From Chalciporus piperatus (lineage: Eukaryota; Basidiomycota; Agaricomycetes; Boletales; Boletaceae), in NCBI GenBank assembly GCA_038093975.1, contig JBBPTG010000049.1, positions 98,144 through 162,143 of the forward strand: a stretch of 64,000 nt of DNA, given 5' to 3'. Below are positions 11,963 to 24,021 of this stretch, in pieces. Position 1 is the first letter of the stretch, and each line of letters begins with the position of its first letter. The translations under genes were made by a program, and so were the position numbers. The notes beneath the pieces are model-generated. The model saw only the letters and a list, made by a program, of their open reading frames with translations, made no database searches and was not told the DNA's origin.

Positions 11963-12858
11963 CCTATTTCTTGGATACATGTGTGCGAGCCTTTGCAAGT
12001 AGACCGAATCCCAGTAGTATTTCTGCACTCTCCGAGTTTCTCACCGCGATACTATACCATCCGCTCCGGTGATCGCGATCACCCGAGATCATGATCGCAA
12101 TGATCAGACAGCTGTCAATCTCACTCCTAGTAATTTTGTCGAGTTCCCGTCTCAGCTTAACGCCTCGCAGTAGGGGCCAAACAGGGGCTAATATGTCGAC
12201 CCACACATTCCGTACTGTAGTAGCCCAGGGCCGCAGCCCTACCTGTAAAACATTAGAACGGCGACAAACCGCTTCCATGCGACCAGCTAAACCCGAACAA
12301 TGGCGCTTCGTGGGTTTCGCCGTCTCCAGTGGGTCGGAAGAACGTTCACAACATTCGAATCTTGTCAACATCTTGTGTCAAGATGGTTTCGGATGTTCAC
12401 CTGCATCAAATTACAATTTTCAATTCGAAGCAGTCAATAGGCCGCGCGGTGAAGCGGGCAGGCATTAGTTTTGGACTTCCTGACCAATCGTCACCAGGGT
12501 TGCGCTCTACCCTCGACCGCGGTCATCCTGTGCGTATTCCATTTCATGAAAGAGAAGAAGCGCGCGCCGCAAAGTCATCAGGGGCGAAGTTTACGGACCG
12601 AAGTGCTATTTGTTGCAGCTAGTGGGGCGATGGTTCTCCACATACGCAGTCTGCTAACTGGATTGGGAGGATGATAAACCATCTCGCCGCAAGGTTGGGC
12701 AAAACAAGAGAAGGGTTTGAGTCAGTGGTCAACATGCAACATCCACGCGCACCCGGGCCAGTTGTGAGACTACTAGCCGAGTTGCCTTTTTGGAACACAA
12801 ATATTGGGGGTTTCATTCACCACCACCCTTGGGCTCAACGACGCGTGTCCACAAAGAA
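11963..12858. other. Intergenic, upstream of PRMT5
   Basis: Roughly 0.9 kb without a supported gene. Frames occur on both strands, such as minus 12371-11964, but none has recognisable domains or a coherent splice chain. Extra 5' exons of the PRMT5 gene could lie at its right end. Confidence 0.45.
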
Positions 12859-15800
12859 ATGTCACCGTTTGCGACTCTAGCAACGACAATTACGCACGAG
12901 GACATACGGAAAGCAGCCGCTCAAGGTTACAGTCCGCATGGCTCCCCCGTGCTCAGCCTTTCGACCGAGTCTCGAACCAAGGGCTATCACTCCATATGTC
13001 TCCCGCTCACCACCGGAAAATGGCGGGAGCGGTGGCAAAACATGTGTATCATGTCATCAACAGGAACTCCAGGCAACGAGGAGGTTATACCTGCTGAGAA
13101 GGAGGCGGAGGCATGGAGGAAGTCGCCTTCATTTTTACTTGATGAGGTGACGATAACAAGACTCGGTGAGATCACCCATCGCTCTAATAGTTCCCTGCGT
13201 GAGATGTGCCACTCATGAGAAGGAAATTGATAGATGAGGCGGAGATCGTCGTGGCAATGGCATCCGACTGGCTACAGTTGGATGCCGCTGATGATTGGAT
13301 TCGTCATGACTCGGGCATCGTAAGTGTTTCACTTCTGTCTCCCAACGGACATCCATATGTCGTGCCCTTGGCATGGCGTTCCAAAAAAGTCATAGTCAAA
13401 GGGCGCAGCTCTTCCCTGACCATTTGCTCATCTCTTCCTCTGTGGTTAGGCTCTCCAACAGGAGGTGTCATATACATCGTATCTCAACATCCCTACAATA
13501 ATCCTGCCTCCGCCACGGAACAGATCACATGTGGCTTCATATGGACGTATCGTAAATGAATGCCTTCGGACCGTCCCGTTCATGCAACTCTCAGTTCGAC
13601 TACCGATCTATGATCCTGCGGTATTTCAATCAAAAGAATCGCCGGCACACGGAGATTCCAGTTCGAGTGGAGCATTGACGCCTCCAACGTCCTCCCCAAG
13701 AATCTTGTTCTCGGGACCACTCTCACAAAAATGTTTCAAATCTTCCAAAGTGTCCGAGGCTGAACTCAATGCAACTTGGGAAATGTGGGATGTTATCCGT
13801 ACTGTCTGCGATAACAACGTACGGTTAACGCTTAGTGAGCCGTGAAATTTTGAAACGTGATACGCTTTCGTTTAGTCGTGCTGATGTTGGCAGCACTCGA
13901 TCTAACCCCACCGCTTCCCGCGAATCCGGGAGTATTGAATCGGTGGACCGCTGAACCTGTTCAGCACATCTTTCTCCCCGCGTCTGCGTTCATCGCAAAC
14001 GTCAAAGGTTATCCTGTTTTACCAAAAGGCACCCAGGAATTCATTCGGCAAAGCATGATCGTAAGCACTGCGATCGTCTTCTTTGACGTATCGCTGACCG
14101 CAACGAAACTAGCACCACCCGACGCTCATATTGTCGGGTACTGATTCAGGCTTGCACACCATGGGTGGTGAATCTGCGTACGCACAATATGTGAAACACC
14201 TAGAAAAAAGTAGCCCCATCGTACAGGCGGCCAAGACCGAAGGATCTGTCGAGCATTTTGCGCAGGGTTATCATGATTTCCTCCAAAATCCCTTACAGGT
14301 ATTCCCATTCCTACATGCAGCTTGACGAGTGTGTTGGGTGACAAAGACGTGACACAGCCCTTGATGGACAACCTTCAATCAATCACGTATCAAACCTTTG
14401 AACAGGATCCTGTCAAGTATCACAACTATGAAGAGGTTAGGGTCTTTGTCACAAAGTGATGTCCGTGCCGTATTCATTATCAGCGGTAAAGGCCATCTAC
14501 CGTGCCCTTGTGGACTGGCCAGAAAGGGAGCGCATGTGCGTCTTCTATCGCCCCCCCTTGGTAATTTGACCTAATACTGCGCAGTGTTATATGTGTCGCT
14601 GGCGCTGGGCGTGGTCCCCTCGTTTCGCGCAGCCTGAAAGCTATCCAACGAGCCGGAAGGGAAGCATTTGTCTATGCAGTAGAAAAGAATCCAAATGCCT
14701 TTGTGACGTGCGTCCCACTTGTTTCTCCTGCCGACACTTTTCTTGCTTATCCGAAAGATTAGCCTTCAGGGACGCAAGGCGAAAGAGTGGGGTTCATCGG
14801 TGGAGCTGATATTGGGTGATATGCGACGGATTCAGATCCCGGAAGCCGTCGATATATTGGTCAGCGAGCTTTTGGGGTCGTTTGGGGATAATGAATTAAG
14901 CCCTGAATGTTTGGATGGTGCGACGAGGTTTTTGAAGCGTAAGTGTGGTCGAGCTTCTGTCCGATTGTGGTATGTTGATCACCATATTAGCTGATGGTAT
15001 CTCCATACCGTCATCCTACACCGCGCATCTCGCACCACTGGCCTCATCGAAGCTCTATAACGCAGCGAGGGAGACCAAAGATCTCAAGGGCGTGGAAACG
15101 CCGTATGTGGTGTTGTTCCAAAACGTCAATATCCTCAGTGGTGATGGTGGTGGTATCGGCAAACGATGTGGACCAAAAATACAGGAGTGTTGGGAGTTTG
15201 AGCATCCGAGAAAAGACGTAACTGTCGATGAGAGAGGTCGGCGTTTCACCCTTGTTCATTCATGCGGCTCACGGCATAACAGGTCTGCCTTTGACGAACA
15301 GTCACAACGTTCGCTCTGCCAAACTTTCTTTCCATATCCCACATGCGGGAGTGATGCATGGGTTGGCAGGTTACTTCGAGGCGGTACTGTATCAGGATGT
15401 GGGGCTGAGTATCCACCCTCATCGCAAGGATTGGATATCCAAAGATATGTTGAGTTGGTTCCCGCTATTCTTTCCCTTCCGGGTACGTATATATTCTCTC
15501 TCCAACTTTGACAAGGAAACGAAACGTTTATTTCAGGAGCCATTATATCTACCCAGTAACTCGGAGTTGCAGGTGTCAATATGGCGACTCACGAACGACC
15601 GACAAGTATGGTACGAATGGTATGCGGAATCGTTCCTGCCGGTTGCGTCGTCATTTGCCGAACAATCAGAGGACGGGTCTTCGGATGGCTCGTTCTTGTC
15701 GAGTACTTCGACGCACGTCGCACTTCCCAGCCCGATCGTTGATGCCATCGACGCGTTCCCTCTGATAGACACTCGTGCAGAGAATCGTCGCGCGAGTGTG

Positions 15801-15890
15801 GACTCGATGAAGGGGACGACTGGTGTCGTGAAGATTGGCCAGACGGCGTTGCATAACCCAGAAGGACGTAGCAGTTGGATTGGTCTCTGA
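12859..15890 (+). CDS. prmt5: PRMT5/Skb1/Hsl7, type II protein arginine methyltransferase
   Basis: Twelve phase-consistent exons (12859-13165, 13234-13319, 13450-13834, 13894-14060, 14113-14298, 14358-14435, 14492-14535, 14585-14707, 14763-14938, 14991-15236, 15283-15482, 15537-15890) give 783 residues. The N-terminal TIM-barrel part contains [14 protein letters not shown]. The SAM-binding loop [10 protein letters not shown] is near residue 423, and the double-Glu loop [15 protein letters not shown] (Glu about 494 and 503) and the C-terminal beta-barrel follow. The PRMT5-specific Phe sits in [12 protein letters not shown]. The enzyme makes symmetric dimethylarginine on histones and Sm proteins. 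An insertion of about 60 Ser/Asp-rich residues sits just before the conserved end [12 protein letters not shown]. The start codon is the least certain point. Confidence 0.94.
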
Positions 15891-16242
15891 TCAAAACGAC
15901 CCTGCTTGCTACCAAAAAAGAACTGCAACGGGAATCGGAAGGGTAAAAATAGGTGTCTCGAGAAGGACACGTACGTCACAAATACGACTTGCATGGGATA
16001 AATTGGTGAAGGTTACTGGATGTAAGAAGTCCCTTTGATAGAAGATCGGTGTCCGAGACGGCCTTGTCTTCAATCTTGGACGGAATCGAAACTTGTTAGT
16101 GTTGGCTTATGTAATGGCTCACCGCAAATTCAAAGTCCGAACCTTATAATGGTCGCGAGTGTACTGTTGATTAATCTTCTTTACTCCCTTCTACCTTCAT
16201 AGACAACCACCCACACGAACTCGCGCACTCCTTCAAGCAAAA
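15891..16242. other. Intergenic
   Basis: 352 bases between the PRMT5 stop and the GPI-protein start. It contains the downstream promoter with a pyrimidine-rich leader near 16170-16210. Nothing else was recognised. Confidence 0.5.
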
Positions 16243-17052
16243 ATGAAGTTCGTTGCACTCTTTGCTACACTCGCCGTTCTCCCGGCGGTCCTTGGTCTCA
16301 CCGTGAACACCCCGTAAGTATTGTCACCGGGCTCCCTTGTATTCCGTCTCTCACCTTCAAGTTAGGGCTAACGTCGTGGAGTGTCGTGAGTTGTAGGATT
16401 GGTTATGGCTTTACTGGTTGCTGACACGGCGGGCTTGCTAGAACCCACTCAGTTCTCTTGGGCTGATGGAACCGCTCCGTACTTCCTGACCCTCATTCCC
16501 GGTAGGTTCGCTCCATTCTTCGCATGCGAAAAGCTCAATTAATCCCGTGCGCAGCTGGCCAAGTATCGGCGCCTGCGGTGAGTCTCCCGCATTCTTGGCT
16601 CATCGAAGTTGCCTTACATCATGTTTTCAGTTCAAGCAGTTCCCTACACAAACAGGCACTTCTTACACATGGCTCGTCGACCTCCAGCAAGGCACCAGCT
16701 TGTAAGTAAATCAATCAGTTACACGTGTGATGCACTTACAGTCATCCACAGCAACGTCGCCTTGAAAGATGGCACTGGCGCAATGCAATACTCTGACATT
16801 ATCACGATTCAGCCTGGAAGCTCTACTGCCTGTGTCAACCTTACTGTTCAGGAGACTGGCAGTGGTGGCAGTTCTCCTGCCACTAGTGCCGGCTCGGGAT
16901 CCCCCGCCGGATCCCCCGCCTCCCCTACCACGGCTTCGCCCTCTTCTAGCAGCAGCCCTGCTGCCCACAACAACGGTGCCGGTCGTCTCAGCACCTCAGC
17001 TACGCTTGGCGTTGTTGGTATCATGGGCTTGGTTGGCGCTGCACTCTTCTGA
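16243..17052 (+). CDS. Secreted Ser-rich GPI-anchored protein, Kre9/Knh1-like N-domain
   Basis: Six phase-consistent exons (16243-16313, 16366-16385, 16442-16501, 16555-16577, 16631-16701, 16752-17052) give 181 residues. A clear signal peptide (MKFVALFATLAVLPAVLGL) comes first. Next is a beta-sandwich of about 95 residues with FSWADGTAPYFLTLIPG and TSYTWLVDL, typical of the Kre9/Knh1-like N-terminal fold common in agaricomycete cell-surface proteins. Then follows a Ser/Pro/Ala-rich stretch of about 50 residues and a hydrophobic C-terminal tail after NGAGR, the pattern of GPI-anchor addition. The product is expected at the plasma membrane or wall. Its exact function is unknown. Exons of 20 and 23 bases are notable. 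Confidence 0.88.
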
Positions 17053-20000
17053 GCGCAGTTTGATTCTTGGCTTTGCACGTATACGAACCAATCCTCGGGA
17101 CAGTTTCATCTTTCATCTTATACCGTACGTTGCTTGGTGCACGCTCGCGTTTGTCATCCTGTTGATCGCCGCATAGTTTTGTGACTGAGACTAGTAACAC
17201 TCCTTGTGATATACAGTTTCGTTGATTAGATTTGTTTAATGTCGACAATGTCCAAACTCTCATCCGCTGGATTGATGTGCAAGAAGTTCGCTTTAGACTC
17301 CCGCATGGCCCTGGAATTCAGCCTCCGTGTCTCCATTGACACAGTGTCAAGCACCAGCAACCGGAGGGCGTACCTTCCGAATGTTCGACCAATGGACAGT
17401 CTTCAACGCCTGATTTACCACCGCAAGGGAGTAACTTGCAAGTGTGGTACCCTATCGGACGCACTCGGTAAGTCTGCTGGGACCTCTGCAATTTCCAGAG
17501 TCTCTTCAGTTTCAAGCAATTTTCAAGGGTATGTCGTTGGGGATTAACTTACTATTAGTGCGCATCGATCCATCATGATGCGGCAAATAATTACTAATAC
17601 CATCGACTCTCCGTGGTCAAGTTCTTATCGCGAACCAAAGCCCCACGTGGAACGAGAAGCTGTCAAATATCGAGCGATACCGGCAGCACTCATGCAACAC
17701 GTTTTTGCACCTTCCAAGTCGTCCGTGCCAGAGGTTTCGAAAGATAACGCGGGGATCCCGGGCCGCTTCCGACACTAGCTTCGATGACTGGGACTATCCT
17801 GCCGGGACTCTGCAACGTCTGGTTGTCAGACATCGACGTCTGCCTGGCGCTTCCTCGCCCAACGCCCCAGATGCTCACCCAAACCTAGGCTAGCTCGGAA
17901 TCCACACTCAAACCGCAACAGCCTCAAAGCTCAATCAATCCCTCGTCATCCGCACCCAGAATGCCACAAAGCTGTTGCATCCACCACCGCATCAGTGTTC
18001 TTCGGCTTTTCGAGCAGGCAGCCTGAAGGCCTGCGGCTCATGACGATACCAAGGCAGCTGAATTCCCCGTGTACATGAAAGAACGACCTCCAGGGTACCC
18101 GCACAGTCGTGGCCCCCGCGCCTCACGCGCGGACTGCGGGTATTTACTTTTTACGTGCTTTGGTATGCATACATTGACCTAATGGAGCCCACAGCAGAAT
18201 GATGCGCGCATCTGAGGTAGCCAAGAACTTGCACGATCCCCATTTGATTTCGGTCGGTACCCGAATATCTCGACGAATGATCTTCCCTCTTCACGACGTT
18301 GCCCCTAGGCTGAGTAAAAGAGGTGAGTCTTGGTCCCTTGGCAGGCGCAAGTTCAGCGGGCCTGGCGGCCGCCTGAAACACCCTGGTTTCCTTTACGTGC
18401 GGAGGTCGACCAAGCTAGTTGTGTGTGTTCGCCAACGTCATCAGACACGCCAAGGCCTTGCGGCGAAGCAATTGAACGCGACGCGACGCACAGCCAGTTA
18501 CCGCTGCTAGATATGCGAACCTGAGCAGCGCTCGCAAGAGCTTGTATAAGACCTGGACGACTAGAATCGCATTTCGTGCCGAGGCGGGAAAGCTACGCTG
18601 CATATGGTTTAGCTTGGGGGTCATCGGGACGGCAACATGGGGCATCATTGGTATCTGCCTCGTGTTCGATTGGTGAGTGGCTCCACAGATGCATTTCATT
18701 CGTAGCAAGACATGACGCTATTAGTAGCCGAGTCGCGATTGGTTGGAACGACTCTGGGGTTGGAGTTTCCGCCATCACTGATTGATGAGTCTCTGCACGT
18801 TCTTCCTTCGACGAACGAGCTAGAGTTGCGTTCGGGGTGTTCAGGTATTGGCGGTGTTAACCCCTTGTGGTGCTTTCCCTGGGCTGTTTGTTCGTCCATC
18901 CATGCAGGAACGAACTTTCCAGGGGTAATACCCCTTAATTTACAACGCTTTCCTTGACATTGGACCAAATCATAGTTACAAAATCTCCCGGAGATCCTCA
19001 TGTGCCGTTGGTGGAAGCATTACCGTACCCGCGAAGTGTTCACTGTTCACGTGAGTGTCGTTTCAAAGGTTCACCCGCACTATAATCTATAAATCAATTC
19101 GTGATTCCCTTGAACCAGTGGACGTCTCTTGACAGTCTTGACACGATTTCCGTGACAAGCTGTCTGGATAGTTCCGTCTGGAGCTGTCGAGAACTTGACT
19201 GACGAACATATAACTTAGGTACGTCGCGAATATGAAGCACACGTGTTCGTCATCATCAATGCTTGCATCTCACTCAAGCGAGAGAAGAAGAACGTTGGCG
19301 GGGTTCGAAGCAGCCTGTGGGACATGAGCGGCCGGCGGGTTATGTTTATTTACAGATAATCCTTACCTGACTGCTTTCAGGAGTGGTCCAGGAAAGACTG
19401 GGTTATTGCAAAATGTCAATAGTCTATTCTGAAATCTGAACCGTTTTCGTCGGTCTCACAGTATTATGCAACTCGAGAAGGCTTCTGACGTTCTGGGGTA
19501 AGTTCTCACCTTCGTGGAGGGTGTGGAGAAGGGTGACAACTCGTGATAGTATCTTTCAGCACATGGGCCGTACTACACGTCTTCTTCATTTGCGCGGAGC
19601 TATCCGTGTGTTATGATACCCCGCTTGATGGCCGGGTAACATCCCAGCGATTCGAATTCTTCTTGTCAGAAGCTCTGGAGTAGTCGAACTTGAGCGGGCA
19701 AGCCATGCCGTTACTAGCAGCCACTGGCACAAGCACCAAGAAGACGCTAAGCGCAAGCCACTTACGACGAACCCCCAAGACTGAGATTGGATCGATCCAT
19801 TGATCTTCCCTACTACTTGAGCTTTTTCAACGCTGAAACGTTCCTGAAGAAATGCTGTCAAAATGATATTTTGGTCAGGAAGCCGAGCTGAGATCCGGGG
19901 TGATAAAATTAAAATCCATCTATCGAGCTTTGCCTGAGAACGAGCAGTCTGTCAGTTGCCGTTTATCTTTGCCTGAAACGCATGGCTTCCGAAATCTTTG

Positions 20001-20963
20001 CCTGGGAACGATCTATATCACAAGGTCATGGGATTCCACGACCACCGCGATCGACCTCAGTTTGACTGGTGTTAGATCGCCTCTGACGAGAGCGGGTTCG
20101 TGATCGTGCACCAAACTAGGTGGCTTCGTATCGTACCATCGAGCTATCAGCCAATACGCTTCGGCCTCACGAGCGTCCGAGAAGGGCGGCCGGGTGGTTA
20201 CGCCCTACAAGCCACATGAGGAAGCAAGCTGAGGCACGATGCGTCGACGAACGTACGTACCATGTCATCATCCCTGCCACCCTGCGGATGATCGATCGAG
20301 TTTAAAACACCTGGTTGGGTCATGCGTGGCAAAAAGGAACTTGGCCAGTAGCATTGGCATCATCATGAGCCTTCGACCAATTTTATTACTACCTTGACAT
20401 GTGACGGAATGTGTATCACCGGCTCTTGTTCTTCGTCGTAGATATTTCTGTCCCAGATCTTCCCGATTGAAAAGGGTCAAACAGCGTGTTTCTTGTTGGT
20501 AGGCTCCTTGCGTTCCTTTTCGCTTGGCCGGCTGTTTTCCATCACTGCATGAGGGGGATTTGAATCGACCGATGCTATGCAATTCCGAGTACACTAGTAG
20601 GGCCTCGTGTCAGTTTACCCATTCTACCCATTTCGGTCTTATCCTCATCAGAGACGTGGCACAACCCGCACGACACAGACCTCTGCTAGATCGTACTTGG
20701 CACGAGTTTGCAGGGAAAATCAGGGCGTCATTGGCACAGCTCCGACATTGCAGTACCTCTCGGCTCCCACGATCAGATTCCGTTGCCTCCGAAGTGCCTC
20801 CTACCAAATTGTACCGACCATGCGAATATAAAACCTGTGACTTCTCCGTTGGCCTCAAGTCCGTCCATTGTGTTTCAAAGCAGAACCAGCTCCGATTTCA
20901 TCTTTCTTTCTCTTATTCCATCTCTCAAGTCCTCGACGTTCCACGACCGAACTCTCGTCAATA
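17053..20963. other. Long stretch without a supported gene
   Basis: 3.9 kb in which I found no exon chain that I can defend. The best leftovers are a plus frame at 17239-17547 (102 residues, with CKCGTLSDAL) and an exon-like piece at 18199-18305 followed by a perfect GTGAGT donor. Neither leads to a recognisable product. The region may hold diverged or dead genes, or untranslated RNA. Confidence 0.4.
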
Positions 20964-21509
20964 ATGTGTAGCATGGAATGGTCAGTCCGTCATGCTACCT
21001 TTGCCGGCCTCAGGGGTATCACTCAACCATCGATCTCACCAGCGTTGGTGATCAGTACAGGGGTTGTGGAGTACGTCCTTCGACTTGGATGATTGTCGAC
21101 GAACCTGTTTTTGTTTTGCTCAACGCGCGCATCGTTTACTCTTGCCAACTTCTACAGCACTACGTCAGAATCTACCAGACGGGCATCACCTTCGACTGTA
21201 ACTCTCCAAACTGCAAACTCAGCAACGCGCACATGCACAAAACCGCCAGAAACTGCGGATGTAACTCTGTACGTCTTTTACCCTCGCTCCCCCTGCGTCA
21301 CAACACGTCATTATCATTTCAATTGATGCATTGGCATTGCATGCTCCACTTTTTGTCTTTCGATAACCCTTGTCCCTCCTCAATGGGATTAGGAATTCGC
21401 CGATTACCGACGGGTCCGTAACCTGTTTCAAACGAAATGTGACGAGTGCCGGAACGCTGAGGAACTCTCGGCCGATTACGCTCGCCGTTCCGGACGTAGC
21501 TGGCAGTGA
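20964..21509 (+). CDS. Small cysteine-rich protein, 90 residues
   Basis: Four phase-consistent exons (20964-20980, 21043-21070, 21158-21268, 21393-21509), each with good donor and acceptor sites, give 90 residues. Eight cysteines fall in the pattern C-X3-C near the start, then GDQYRGCGHYV, DCNSPNCKLSNAHMH, NCGCN and KCDEC. The Cys/His spacing, with paired CxC and CxxC units, suggests metal binding or disulfides. There is no signal peptide at the N-terminus (MCSMECVGDQY), so a cytosolic or nuclear metal-binding protein is more likely than a secreted one. I recall similar short unnamed proteins, often in many copies, in agaricomycetes, but I cannot name a family. It stands alone between two gene-poor stretches. 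Confidence 0.65.
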
Positions 21510-22146
21510 CCGGCCCCGGTCAATCATGCCCTCGTTATATCATTCCTTTTCTACTTCCGCCACCCCCACGTTGCAGTGCATTGTGCCTGACTAACGCCTG
21601 ACTGGTCCCGGTCATCACTCTGCTACTTACTGCTACATATATCAAAAGCTATCATCGCGTTGTCGTATTGCTCTCGCTACAATAATTTATGCCCACATCG
21701 GACACAATTAGTTCTTTCAAATCTTGCAATCCATACTCTGCATCTGTAATCCCGTTCATGAATGTAACGATTGCTAGTCTACTGTCTGTCCGTTTATGGT
21801 ACAACTTCCGCAACTCCCATTCGTGAACATGACTCCACAAACTAGCGTCCGATTCCAAAGTAGGATAGCGCACATCCAAGGTCAACGAGAAATGAATTGG
21901 TCGGTGTGGTATTTAGCGCGTTTATAACCATTTATGCATACATGACGATGTGTGGATGCTCTCGAACCAAACGGGAATGTAATCAGCGAACAGGCACTTA
22001 CATGGCGAAACACGCTCTAGGGCACGACCTTGTGATCTGTCACCAGACCCTGTCGCCTATCGTCTTGTGCCCCCCTACTCAGCGGACCAAGAACCTTGAT
22101 ATCAGACGTCGGCTGCTCGGCGCCCGGCAGATTGACTCTTCGGATT
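21510..22146. other. Intergenic, convergent
   Basis: 637 bases between the ends of the cysteine-rich gene (plus) and the XLF gene (minus). No gene or repeat was recognised. It should contain both 3' untranslated regions. Confidence 0.5.
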
Positions 22147-23895
22147 TCAAAAGCGTTTCCCCCCACGTTTGATGGGTTGTCTTAACCCTCCCCGGGCAGG
22201 TGCACTCCCAGTTCTAATCTGGGCAGCCATTCTCTTCCGCTCTTCTTCACTATCCTCGTCGGAGGACGGCGCACGCGGTTTTGCTTTCTTGATGGGTCGT
22301 ACAGGGGACGAATCCGTATCTGACGGTGCTGGTGCTCCTTTCGTGATACTTCGGTTCCGAGCACCGGCACCGGCAGGTTGTGGCGATGGCGAAGCTTTCC
22401 TTGATGGTGTGGGTGACCTCATGCGTATGTCAAGTGGTTGATCTACGCCCACTGCCCTTGAAGCCCGGATCGAGGGTGCTTCTTCCCCTTCCGATTCGGT
22501 CGCGGACCCAGAGTCGACGACGACCTTGTTGATCGGACTCTTGGAACGTGAGAGCGCTGGACTCAACCCCTTTGCTGCTGGGGCATCACGACGATCCTTG
22601 GGGTTTGATTAACCATCTTAGGAGATTCCGTTTCTGACGTGAACCCAAGAAAGAAAAACCTACATTTGGTTCTGGCGTGAGCGTGCGCGTGCTTTTAAGG
22701 CGCTCAGGAGACTTGTTTATTTTTGGAGTCGGCTCTGGAAGAGGAAGTAGGACCGGGGTGTCGGCCTCGGTCGTGATCCTAGCTAAGAAATCGTGATTTC
22801 GAATGTAAGAGAGCAGCAGGATCGAGAGGTCAAGGGTATAAACCCACGAGGATCCGAAATGAAGTTGAATACGGCAGTGATGCGCCTAATCGTCGTGGCC
22901 AAACGGGGTTTGGACAATGCATTCTTAACGTGTGTGTCGACCGTTCTTCGTGCGGTGCGTGCAACTTTATCAATAGCCTGAGAGACAGAAAAACCAAAGT
23001 CAAACCCGTGTTCGTTGTGTGATATACATGGTTGGGATGATTGTACCTTCTCGAGATCGCTGGGTGCGAGATCCCCAACGAGTTCTGAGGAAGAGAACGC
23101 AAGATGATTCACGCTTATCAGGGGCATGATAAGGTGTTTTGATAGGATGTCGGCTGATGTTTTGTGGCCGACGAAGACAGTTTCCCAACGCCACTTGAAG
23201 GCGTTGCATTCTAATTCAAACGCAAAATCCTGTTCGAGCGCCACGCCGATCATCAGTCGATTTGCCACGTATGATCTCGGTAAGAAAAGTACCCCAAAGT
23301 TGGACTCCACGACTTCGAACGAAAGCTCTGGCATACCACCAAGGGTATGTGCTTTGGACAGGAGATCAAGACGGCGTGTTCGCCATGCCTCTTCGTCGTC
23401 TTCGTCCAGTGATGGGGATTCGTCGCCCTTGTTACATTGGCGCCACCGCCTTGCAAACTGCTTACTCGACAATACTAATGGGAAGCTAGGGATAGCATTC
23501 GCTTCGTTAATCACCGACGTTAAAGGAGACTCACCCTCGGCCCACGTACGCTTGGTGTCAGTGATCAATATGTAACACGCCAGGTCCACTGTCGACGAAT
23601 GAAATTTCTGTCCAATGACAATGGTGGCAGCGTGGGCCCGCCAAGGACGGAGAAGAGAGAAGGGAAGAGAGGATCAAGCATGCCCAGACATGATTTGAAT
23701 GAGAAAATGGAAGGGAAGCTGTGACAGACGATACGAACGATGAGATAAGGCGTCGAGGTCTGGGCGTCGATTTTGACGAGCCATTCCTTTGCGAGAAGGG
23801 TCTTGGAGTGTTCCTACATGATGGGTTGGACATTAAACGGTTGATCCAGGATTGTCCGCGGAATTAAAAGTGAGCACCTCGTTGAACTGATCCAT
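22147..23895 (-). CDS. XLF/NHEJ1 family non-homologous end-joining factor
   Basis: Seven phase-consistent exons (23895-23878, 23813-23739, 23607-23535, 23474-23047, 22977-22844, 22778-22664, 22596-22147) give 430 residues. The N-terminal half has the XRCC4-like head pattern: an early LLAKEWLVKID strand, the segment CYILITDTKRTWAE, then QFARRWRQCN. A helical region follows and then a Ser/Pro/Arg-rich tail ending KRGGKRF. In XLF proteins the basic C-terminal tip binds Ku and DNA, and the protein helps XRCC4-ligase IV join DNA breaks in the nucleus. The assignment rests on motif order rather than strong identity, as this family diverges fast. The gene starts 126 bases from the divergent FHA/G-patch gene. 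Confidence 0.75.
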
Positions 23896-24021
23896 CAACG
23901 TTCTCTATGGTTCTCTGATGTCCTGGATAGTAATCAGACTGTCAGTTCTGATGAGTTGGACTCGGACTGTCGAACGAACTTGAACGTGGTCAGTCAGTCA
24001 GCTTACCCCGCGATTAGGTAC
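23896..24021. promoter_or_regulatory. Short divergent promoter (XLF / FHA-G-patch)
   Basis: Only 126 bases separate the two inferred start codons, so the two genes probably share a bidirectional promoter. If the plus gene has an upstream exon, its leader would also lie here. No factor site was recognised. Confidence 0.4.

Noticed and set aside
12671..12880. Frame MINHLAARLGKTREG just before PRMT5 as an N-terminal exon
   Set aside because: It is in another frame than the PRMT5 exon and I found no splice that joins them while matching the family.
23956..24021. FHA/G-patch start at 23956
   Set aside because: The first codon there is TTG. The first in-frame ATG is at 24022.
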